A DNA stretch of 8,879 bases from Thiopontia sp964551545 (lineage in GTDB: Bacteria; Pseudomonadota; Gammaproteobacteria; GCF-002020875): the NCBI GenBank assembly GCA_964551545.1, contig CAZKCT010000067.1, forward strand, positions 1-8,879, read 5' to 3'. The notes under the pieces are model-generated. The model was not told the origin of the DNA. It searched no databases and saw only the letters and a program-made list of their open reading frames with translations. The number at the start of each line of letters is the position of its first letter. The first letter of the stretch is position 1. The position numbers and the translations under genes are program-made. Of this stretch, positions 1-5,656 are shown one piece after another.

Positions 1-46
1 TTAGTCTGTTATATAAAGATGCTTATATTCTGAGATGAGTGTCGGT

Positions 47-73
47 CGTGATACTCTCATTATCGTGACTCTC
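47..73. repeat. imperfect direct repeat in operon leader
   Basis: CGTGATACTCTC (47-58) is followed by CGTGACTCTC (64-73), the same word less two bases, with start points 17 bases apart. The pair sits immediately upstream of the candidate CRP box. It could be a tandem operator for an unknown regulator or chance; nothing in the sequence identifies a binding protein. Confidence 0.3.
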
Positions 74-76
74 GAT

Positions 77-92
77 TGTGATCCTTGGCACA
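77..92. promoter_or_regulatory. candidate CRP (cAMP receptor protein) binding site
   Basis: The sequence reads TGTGA-TCCTTG-GCACA. It matches the CRP consensus TGTGA-N6-TCACA at 9 of 10 informative positions, and the inner TC after the left half also agrees with the 22-bp consensus. It lies in the only sizeable leader of the window, 57 bases before the start of a putative cyclic-nucleotide phosphodiesterase. AATAAT (118-123) and TAAAAT (123-128) each match the -10 consensus at 5 of 6 positions. With AATAAT the site centre would fall near -45, close to but not exactly the class II position of -41.5. No good -35 element is visible, as expected for an activator-dependent promoter. Binding is inferred, not shown. 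Confidence 0.45.
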
Positions 93-148
93 GACAGGTC
101 TGGAGGGAATCAATAACAATAATAAAATTGGCGGATATGGGGGCTCGG

Positions 149-913
149 ATGAAGGTAGAAATATTGGGATGCAGTGGTGGTATCGGAGCAGGGTTGCAAA
201 CGACCTCGCTACTGATCGACTCAGACATTCTCATTGATGCAGGAACCGGAGTGGGTAGTCTCTCTCAGGAGCGGCTGAACGGCATTCATCACCTGTTTCT
301 GACCCACTCTCATCTGGATCACATCCTCTCCTTACCCTTGATGGCGGATAACTACTTCGATCACCCTGGAGAGCCACTGGTGGTCTATGCGCTACCGCAG
401 ACCATTGAGGTATTGAAGATGCACCTTTTCAACTGGAAGGTCTGGCCGGACTTTACCCAGTTGCCAACGGCAGATGCCCCTGTCGTCCGCTTTCAGCCGA
501 TGCAGCCGGGAGAAGAGCGGGTGATTGGGGGGCGTACGATCCAGATGATCCCGGCGAACCATGTGGTACCTGCAGTTGGCTATCATCTGGCCTCAACGAC
601 AGGTTCTCTCGCCTTTACCGGGGATACCACAACCAATGACACATTCTGGGCTTTCCTCAATCAGCAAGAGCCGGTGGACCAGCTGCTGGTCGAGTGCTCT
701 TTTGTCAATGAAGATCGAGAGATCACGGAGGCCGCCAAACATTACGATCCTGAGCTATTGGCCGAGGACCTGAAAAAACTCGACTACCAGACTCAAGTGC
801 GTCTCACCCATCTGAAGCCGGGGCAGGAGGCGCTAATTTTGCAGCAGTGTGCAGATGCGCTGCATGAAATTGATTTTGAACCCCTCAGTCATGGAGAGAT
901 TCTTGAGATTTAA
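149..913 (+). CDS. MBL-fold hydrolase, class II cyclic-nucleotide phosphodiesterase-like
   Basis: This 254-residue protein has a metallo-beta-lactamase fold and probably hydrolyses 3',5'-cyclic nucleotides in the cytoplasm; no signal peptide is seen. Visible metal-site motifs are THSHLDH (residues 52-58), NHVVPAVGYH (137-146), FTGDT (156-160), ECSFVNED (182-189) and THLKPG (220-225). HxHLDH followed by ILS fits the start of the class II phosphodiesterase signature, and ECSFxNE followed by AAKHYDPELLAEDL resembles the ECSF/HxxP-L region of that family; the end of the signature is broken by a proline. The ATG at 149 is chosen because MKVEILGCSGG is the usual fold start and GGGGG lies five bases upstream. 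The longer frame back to 35 would add 38 residues unlike the family and cover the regulatory leader. The 3' end overlaps the next gene by 23 bases. RNase Z or an unrelated MBL hydrolase are alternatives. The fold is secure; the substrate is inferred. Confidence 0.85.
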   Translation: MKVEILGCSGGIGAGLQTTSLLIDSDILIDAGTGVGSLSQERLNGIHHLFLTHSHLDHILSLPLMADNYFDHPGEPLVVYALPQTIEVLKMHLFNWKVWPDFTQLPTADAPVVRFQPMQPGEERVIGGRTIQMIPANHVVPAVGYHLASTTGSLAFTGDTTTNDTFWAFLNQQEPVDQLLVECSFVNEDREITEAAKHYDPELLAEDLKKLDYQTQVRLTHLKPGQEALILQQCADALHEIDFEPLSHGEILEI

Positions 914-3900
914 CCTTCCCCAACTCTCCCTTCGGATATTGATCCTGTTGCTTCTGGCCTGGAGGCCAGCATTTGCGGATCCGTTACAGCAGGCACTGGA
1001 CGAGGCGCAACGGGGTATTGAGCAGTATCGGTCTGGAAGATACCAGCAGGCACTGCAGTACTTTGTTAAGGCAGCTGAACTGGATCCGAAAAATGAGGAC
1101 TATGTTGTCAATTCAGCCATATTGAGTGAACAACTAGGGATCACAGACCAGGCGCTTCCCTACTTTCAGCGTGCCGTTCAGATTGCTGCGGGGAAAGGGG
1201 ATTTCGACTCTGCAGGCTCTTATAGCGCGAAAGTGATGGAGCTTTCATCACAGATACCCGCTTGGGTTGAGCAAAAATTGGAAGGGGCATCTGCTGTCTC
1301 TGAAGAGCGTGCTGCTCAGCTTCCAACCTGGTCAGCAGCGTATGAGCAGATCGGGCCATTGGTGCAACAGCAGCAACTGGATCAGGCCATTGTGGTTGGC
1401 GGGAAGGCGTTAGAGTTGGCCCAACAGATCTTGGGGGAGCATCATCCCGGCACGATCAATACTCGCCGTGAGCTGGCGATTGCCCATTTTTATTCAGGAA
1501 ATGGTGAGGAGGCACAGCAGCAGTTGGTTGCGGCCGAGCGTGATGCCATAGTCACTTTTGGAGAGGAGCATCCCGAAACACAGGCAGTGCGTACGTTGAT
1601 GGCTGAGTTGCTGCTGGAGTTGGGAGACCATGAGCAATCACTCACTTGGTATGAGAGAGCGATTCAGGGATATCGTGCCGGGTTGGGAGGGACTCATCCT
1701 CGCACGTTGCAAACGTTACAAGTTGCTGCTCAGGTGGAGGAGATACAGGGAGAGTATGGTGCCTCAGCGAAACGTCTGATGCTGGCTTGTTCTGGCTACA
1801 GTCAACGGTTGGGAGGAGCACATTCTGAAATCGGTTCTTGTTATCGTCAATTGGGGTTGATGCAGTTTCGAAATGGAGAGTATGCAAAAGCCCGGTTCTC
1901 CTATGGAAAGGCTGAAAAAGTGCTGAGTGGTTTGGTGGGGGAAGGTCATCCTGAGTGGATACAGAATCAGATTTATCGTGCAGACTTGGCACGTGCAACA
2001 GCTGATTATGCGCAGGCGGAAGAGATTTTGAAGCAAATTACGGCAGACACCGTCTCTGCTGCCTTGCAGTTTGAGGCCCGAGGCATCCTTGCTCAGCTAT
2101 TGGAAGATCAGGGTCGTTACCCCGAGGCGGAGCAGGAGAGTCGAGCCATTCTCACCTATGAGACTGAGTCTCTTGGGGAGCTTCACCCCAACACCATCAC
2201 GACACTTAATAATGTTGCCGGACTGCAGCGGCGCCAGTCTCGCTTTATCGAGGCAGAAAAAGGGTATGAGCTGGCGTTGGAGCGTTTTAGCCAGACCTTG
2301 GGAGAAGGCCATCCCTCGACCATTGCGATCATGAACAATCTGGCGCTGACCTTGGAAAATCAAGGGCTCTATGATCGGGCAGAGCCACTGTTCCGCACTG
2401 CGCTGAGGCAATCCAAAAGTGTGCTGGGTGAGTCCCACCCAACAACGCTGGCTAATCTCAATAATCTGGCGATGCTGCATGAGAGTCAGGGAAGTTTCGA
2501 TAAATCGGAACCACTCTACCAGCAGGCGATTGATCTGTTGGATGGCTCATTGGGAGAGACTCATCCCGACACGGTTGCTGTGCGTAATAACCTGGCCTAT
2601 CTCTATCTACTGCAAGAGAAAAATGAGCAGGCCGCTGAGCTATTTGAAGAGGTGTTAACGGTCTGGCAAGAGAGTCTGGGAGAGCGTCATCAGAAGACGC
2701 TGAAGGGGATGAATAACCTGGGCCGAGTTGCACATGGGCTGGAAGATCTTGAGCGTGCAGAGGCGCTGATTGGTCGTGCGCTGGAGTTGCGTCGTGAAGT
2801 GCTGGGGGAAGATCATATCGACACCCTCCGTTCGCAGCATGATCTGGCCAAGCTCTATCTTGATCTGGAGCGTTATGAAGAATCTGAAACGTTGTTGAGA
2901 AAAACACTGGAGCAGAACGAGCAGCACTTGGGAGAGCAACACCCCTATACCTTTGAGACGCTCAATACATTGGCGGCACTGCAGCTAGCGACAGAAGATC
3001 TTGAGTCAGCCTTTGAGACTCAGCGCATACTTTTTGAACGACGTAATCGATTCCTCGATCAGATGCTCTGGGCCACCAGCGAGAATGCACGAGAAGGTTA
3101 TATTCGTCTGCATCGTCCCGAACTGAATCGCTATATGGCAATGGTTGCTCAACTGGAGCCTGAACAGGCGGGAGAGGAGTTGCTGCGGATCAGTCTATTC
3201 CGTAAAGGGTTGCTGTTGCAGGTTGCCTCGCAGATCCATCAGGTCAGCAAGCTCTCGGAAGATCCTGCGTTGACTGAGATCAGTGATGCGCTGATGGCGG
3301 CCCGTAAAGAGCTGGCTGCATTGACCCTTTCGGGGCCCACCGAAGAGACTGCGACCACATTCCTTGAGACCACTCATGAGTTGGAGGACCAGATCAATGA
3401 GCTGGAGGGAGAGCTGGGGCGTGCCAGCATTCGCTTCCGCGAGGCAGCGGCGGACATCTCCCTTGAGCGGTTGCAGGAGAGTCTGCCCGACGGGACCGCA
3501 TTGGTTGATTTTCTGATTCACCGTGAGGGGGAAGAGAGTTATCTGCAGGCCGCAATTCTGCGTAAAGAGGAGGAAGAGACTGCGTTTAGTCACCATCTTT
3601 ATGAGGACCTGGCAGGGATCAATGAGGCGATCCAGGAGTTCCGTGAGCTGATCCAGGATGAGGATGCTGATGATGATGAGGTGATGGAGTTTGGCATGGA
3701 GGTCTACGAGAAGGTCTGGGCCCCCGTCGTGGAACAGATCGGTGAGCTGGAAACAGTCTATGTGGTGCCGGATGGAATGCTCAATATTCTCCCGTTTAAT
3801 GCGATGGTCAATGAAGAGGAGAGCTACCTGTTACAGGCGATCGATCTGCATACTCTCTCCTCCAGCCGGGACTTGATCCCCTCTGACATGCCGCTGGCCG

Positions 3901-4736
3901 AGGGAGGATACATGATCATGGCTGGGCCTGACTACGACACCGATGAGGTGACAGGAAAGGCGCTGTTGCAATCGTTGGAAGGGAAGCGTTCTGCTGCTGC
4001 ACAGCAGAGTGTGCGGGGGATGTCGCATGGCCTTAGAGGGCTCCACTTTGATCCACTGCCGGGTGCAGAAAAAGAGGGACGCCTGATTGAAGAGCAGACC
4101 GCTGAGCAGGAAGTGATGAGTCAGGTTCTTCTGAAGAAAGAGGCACAGGAGCAGGTGCTGCGGGTGATGGAGCAGCCACCTGAGGTGCTTCACATTGCGA
4201 CTCACGGCTTCTTCCTCAAGCCGGATGAAAACCTTAAGAAGCGGTTGCGCAAGCTACAGCGAGGTGCTGATCTGCAGCTGCCGCCACCGGGGGATAATCC
4301 CCTGTTGCGGGCGGGGCTCGCCTTCTCTGGATTGAATGCCAATGCGCCGTTGTTGGGAGAGATTGATACCGATAATGATGGCGTATTGACCGCATTGGAG
4401 GTGCTGGGGCTTGATCTTACAGGCACTCGCTTGGCGGTGCTTTCGGCTTGTGAGACCGGGCTTGGAGAGATCCATGAGGGTGAGGGAGTTTACGGCCTGC
4501 GCCGCTCCTTCCAGGAGGCGGGTGTTGGTGCGGTGGTCAACTCCCTTTGGGAGGTGAGTGATGCTGGTACGCAGGCATTGATGACTGGCCTCTACCAGCG
4601 CATGCTGGAGGGAGAGAGCACCCATGAGGCACTGCGGAATACACAACTGGAGATGTTGGACTCGGATGAGTGGAGTTACCCTTATGTCTGGTCGGCTTTC
4701 TTTATGGTGGAAGGAACGGAGCACTCTGACTCTTAG
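891..4736 (+). CDS. exported TPR-array CHAT-domain (caspase-like) protein
   Basis: This 1281-residue protein has a signal peptide (residues 1-29, long Leu-rich core, AFA-D cleavage site), so it should act in the periplasm or at the surface. Two ordinary TPRs (about 30-125) precede a kinesin-light-chain-type TPR array with LGExHPxT at 42-residue steps (about 140-720). A charged helical region with RKGLLL follows, then a C-terminal CHAT domain (about 935-1275). CHAT landmarks are VPDGMLNILPF (959-969), HIATHGFF with catalytic His1105, and LSACETGLGE with catalytic Cys1187. Both dyad residues of this caspase/separase-clan cysteine peptidase family are present, so activity is plausible; the substrate is unknown. 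An EF-hand-like loop lies between them. The ATG at 891 is chosen because it gives a compact signal peptide; ATG 864 is also possible. Neither has a clear Shine-Dalgarno, and the 23-base overlap suggests coupling to the phosphodiesterase gene. CHAT proteins usually detect or cleave partners through their TPRs. Confidence 0.93.
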   Translation: MERFLRFNLPQLSLRILILLLLAWRPAFADPLQQALDEAQRGIEQYRSGRYQQALQYFVKAAELDPKNEDYVVNSAILSEQLGITDQALPYFQRAVQIAAGKGDFDSAGSYSAKVMELSSQIPAWVEQKLEGASAVSEERAAQLPTWSAAYEQIGPLVQQQQLDQAIVVGGKALELAQQILGEHHPGTINTRRELAIAHFYSGNGEEAQQQLVAAERDAIVTFGEEHPETQAVRTLMAELLLELGDHEQSLTWYERAIQGYRAGLGGTHPRTLQTLQVAAQVEEIQGEYGASAKRLMLACSGYSQRLGGAHSEIGSCYRQLGLMQFRNGEYAKARFSYGKAEKVLSGLVGEGHPEWIQNQIYRADLARATADYAQAEEILKQITADTVSAALQFEARGILAQLLEDQGRYPEAEQESRAILTYETESLGELHPNTITTLNNVAGLQRRQSRFIEAEKGYELALERFSQTLGEGHPSTIAIMNNLALTLENQGLYDRAEPLFRTALRQSKSVLGESHPTTLANLNNLAMLHESQGSFDKSEPLYQQAIDLLDGSLGETHPDTVAVRNNLAYLYLLQEKNEQAAELFEEVLTVWQESLGERHQKTLKGMNNLGRVAHGLEDLERAEALIGRALELRREVLGEDHIDTLRSQHDLAKLYLDLERYEESETLLRKTLEQNEQHLGEQHPYTFETLNTLAALQLATEDLESAFETQRILFERRNRFLDQMLWATSENAREGYIRLHRPELNRYMAMVAQLEPEQAGEELLRISLFRKGLLLQVASQIHQVSKLSEDPALTEISDALMAARKELAALTLSGPTEETATTFLETTHELEDQINELEGELGRASIRFREAAADISLERLQESLPDGTALVDFLIHREGEESYLQAAILRKEEEETAFSHHLYEDLAGINEAIQEFRELIQDEDADDDEVMEFGMEVYEKVWAPVVEQIGELETVYVVPDGMLNILPFNAMVNEEESYLLQAIDLHTLSSSRDLIPSDMPLAEGGYMIMAGPDYDTDEVTGKALLQSLEGKRSAAAQQSVRGMSHGLRGLHFDPLPGAEKEGRLIEEQTAEQEVMSQVLLKKEAQEQVLRVMEQPPEVLHIATHGFFLKPDENLKKRLRKLQRGADLQLPPPGDNPLLRAGLAFSGLNANAPLLGEIDTDNDGVLTALEVLGLDLTGTRLAVLSACETGLGEIHEGEGVYGLRRSFQEAGVGAVVNSLWEVSDAGTQALMTGLYQRMLEGESTHEALRNTQLEMLDSDEWSYPYVWSAFFMVEGTEHSDS
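1431..3053 (+). repeat. 126-bp periodic TPR-coding repeat, 13 units
   Basis: The LGExHPxT motif begins at 1431, 1557, 1683, 1809 and 1935, then at 2172, 2298, 2424, 2550, 2676, 2802 and 2928. Every step is exactly 126 bases (42 residues) except 1935 to 2172, which is 237. This means one unit (2061-2171) has lost the motif and five codons. Best-conserved copies read LGE-x-HPxT; the fourth (LGGAHSEI), eleventh (LGERHQKT) and twelfth (LGEDHIDT) units are divergent. The units form the TPR superhelix of the CHAT protein. They are diverged protein repeats, not identical DNA repeats. Confidence 0.93.
4365..4400 (+). other. EF-hand-like calcium-binding loop inside the CHAT domain
   Basis: Residues 1159-1170 of the CHAT protein read DTDNDGVLTALE. 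This is a full 12-position EF-hand loop: Asp at 1, 3 and 5, Gly at 6, a hydrophobic residue at 8 and Glu at 12. It sits between catalytic His1105 and Cys1187. CHAT domains commonly have a DGxLTAxEV stretch here, so the second half is family-typical; the three alternating Asp residues complete the loop. A paired second EF hand is not seen, so calcium binding is only a possibility. Confidence 0.5.
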
Positions 4737-4755
4737 CGAGTTGGATAAGATGCTC

Positions 4756-4761
4756 TATAAT
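4756..4761 (+). promoter_or_regulatory. possible internal promoter -10 element
   Basis: A perfect TATAAT lies in the 65-base gap between the CHAT gene and the FecR-like gene, followed by an A/T-rich stretch and a good Shine-Dalgarno (AGGAG at 4790-4794, seven bases before the ATG at 4802). The best -35 at 17-base spacing is TTAGCG (4733-4738), matching only 3 of 6. No terminator is seen in this gap, so readthrough from upstream is also expected. Confidence 0.35.
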
Positions 4762-4801
4762 TGGAAAATATCAAAAAATAAATTTTGACAGGAGAGAAGC
4801 G

Positions 4802-5578
4802 ATGAAACGATGGATCAAGATGTTGGTTGTGGCATTGGTGTCATTGACTCTGATTGGGCAGGGAGAATTGGCACTGGCTAAAGGGAAAAAGAAGAAAGGC
4901 AAAGCGCCGATCACGATGATTATGAATGTCGAGGGTAAGGTGGAGTACACCAAGAANNNNNNNNNNNNNNNNNNNNNNNNNNNNNNNNNNNNNNNNNNNN
5001 NNNNNNNNNNNNNNNNNNNNNNNNNNNNNNNNNNNNNNNNNNNNNNNNNNNNNNNNAAAAAGATCAAACTGAAGACTGCGACTAACAAAAAGAAGAGCGC
5101 CTACCTGCTTTCAGCAGCATGGCCTAATCTGGTCTGGAACAGTGAAGGGAAGGATTATAGCTACCGCCTTCATGTTGGTGACCAGAGTTTTGATGTTCCT
5201 GCTGTCGATGGTCCAATGGTCCGTTATACATTGAGCGACATCGCGCCGGGCAAGCACCTCTATAGTGTTGAGGTGATCCATGGTGGCGAGGTGGTCTACA
5301 AGCCAAAGAAACGGAGCAGCTTTATCTGGCTTTCAGAGGGGGAGGTTGCAAAGATTGTGGAGAACCTGCCGGGTGATGAGTTGATGGATGCGATGGTGCT
5401 GGATGGTGAGGGGGTGCTGGTGGGCTCTCTCGATCTCTACCAGAGCTTCTTCAAAGATAATCGGGACGATAATGATATGCGCCCGATGCTGATTCAAAAT
5501 CTGCATAATCTCAAGCTGGGTAACCTGAAAAAGGCAGAGGCACAGCTCTTTAATCTGATTCGTAGTGAAGAAGAGTAA
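4802..5578 (+). CDS. exported FecR-like protein, interrupted by assembly gap
   Basis: The protein starts with a clear signal peptide (residues 1-26, ALA-K cleavage), followed by a Lys-rich segment (27-34, KGKKKKGK) and then MIMNVEGKVEYTK. That last stretch resembles the first strand of FecR-type domains. Codon 52 runs into 100 N. After the gap, KKIKLK leads into about 100 residues that look like a beta-sandwich (an AAWPNLVW strand, a Tyr-rich strand, then LSDIAPGKHLYSVEV). A helical tail resembling half a TPR (LGNLKKAEAQLFNLI) ends the protein. The reading frame is kept only if the true gap length is 100 modulo 3. Length and middle domain are therefore unknown; a complete FecR domain needs more than the 34 masked residues. 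Placement beside CHAT and CHASE2 genes suggests a periplasmic accessory or ligand-binding role. FecR assignment is tentative. Confidence 0.75.
   Translation: MKRWIKMLVVALVSLTLIGQGELALAKGKKKKGKAPITMIMNVEGKVEYTKXXXXXXXXXXXXXXXXXXXXXXXXXXXXXXXXXXKKIKLKTATNKKKSAYLLSAAWPNLVWNSEGKDYSYRLHVGDQSFDVPAVDGPMVRYTLSDIAPGKHLYSVEVIHGGEVVYKPKKRSSFIWLSEGEVAKIVENLPGDELMDAMVLDGEGVLVGSLDLYQSFFKDNRDDNDMRPMLIQNLHNLKLGNLKKAEAQLFNLIRSEEE
4957..5056. other. assembly gap, exactly 100 N
   Basis: One hundred N between an A-rich left flank (caccaagaa) and an A-rich right flank (aaaaagatcaaactg). A round 100 is the usual placeholder for a gap of unknown length, so the true sequence may be longer or shorter. It falls inside the FecR-like gene. 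Confidence 0.97.
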
Positions 5579-5602
5579 AGCGGTTTTGTAGCGCATTGAT
5601 CG

Positions 5603-5641
5603 ATTCCCACAGGCCTGGAAACGGGGCTGTGGGAATTTTTT
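5603..5641 (+). terminator. Rho-independent terminator after the FecR-like gene
   Basis: ATTCCCACAG (5603-5612) pairs perfectly with CTGTGGGAAT (5627-5636) across a 14-base loop. The right arm runs into six T at 5636-5641. The stem is G/C-rich at its core, and no coding sequence overlaps it. It lies 24 bases after the FecR-like stop and 15 bases before the cyclase ATG, so it would cut or attenuate transcription between them. Confidence 0.85.
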
Positions 5642-5656
5642 CTTGAGGGAAAAACG

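Noticed and set aside
35..148. N-terminal extension of the MBL protein from the ATG at 35
   Set aside because: The extra 38 residues are not family-like, overlap the CRP-like box and A/T-rich promoter-like region, and the internal ATG 149 has a purine-rich leader and the expected fold start.
1..234. 77-codon open frame on the minus strand at the window edge
   Set aside because: It covers the leader and the start of the phosphodiesterase gene antisense, has no family motif and no ribosome binding site that I can see.
149..913. RNase Z or beta-lactamase assignment for the MBL protein
   Set aside because: The HSHLDHILS and ECSFxNE/KHYDPELL motifs fit class II cyclic phosphodiesterases better, and there is no signal peptide as expected for a beta-lactamase. 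RNase Z is not fully excluded without a profile search.
1642..1998. Long minus-strand frames within the CHAT gene (also 2458-2907, 3195-3596, 4254-4724)
   Set aside because: Antisense shadows of a strongly motif-supported repeat/CHAT coding sequence; their translations show no recognisable domain.
1431..3053. Regular spacing resembling a CRISPR or satellite array
   Set aside because: The 126-base period is the codon image of 42-residue TPRs; the DNA copies are diverged and there are no short identical repeats with unique spacers.
4785..4790. TTGACA just before the FecR-like ribosome binding site, as a -35 element
   Set aside because: A matching -10 would fall inside the coding sequence after the start codon and none is seen there; the TATAAT lies upstream of it, in the wrong order.
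4771..5088. 105-codon minus-strand frame spanning the N run
   Set aside because: It exists only because N was read through, and it lies antisense to a plus-strand gene with signal peptide and ribosome binding site.
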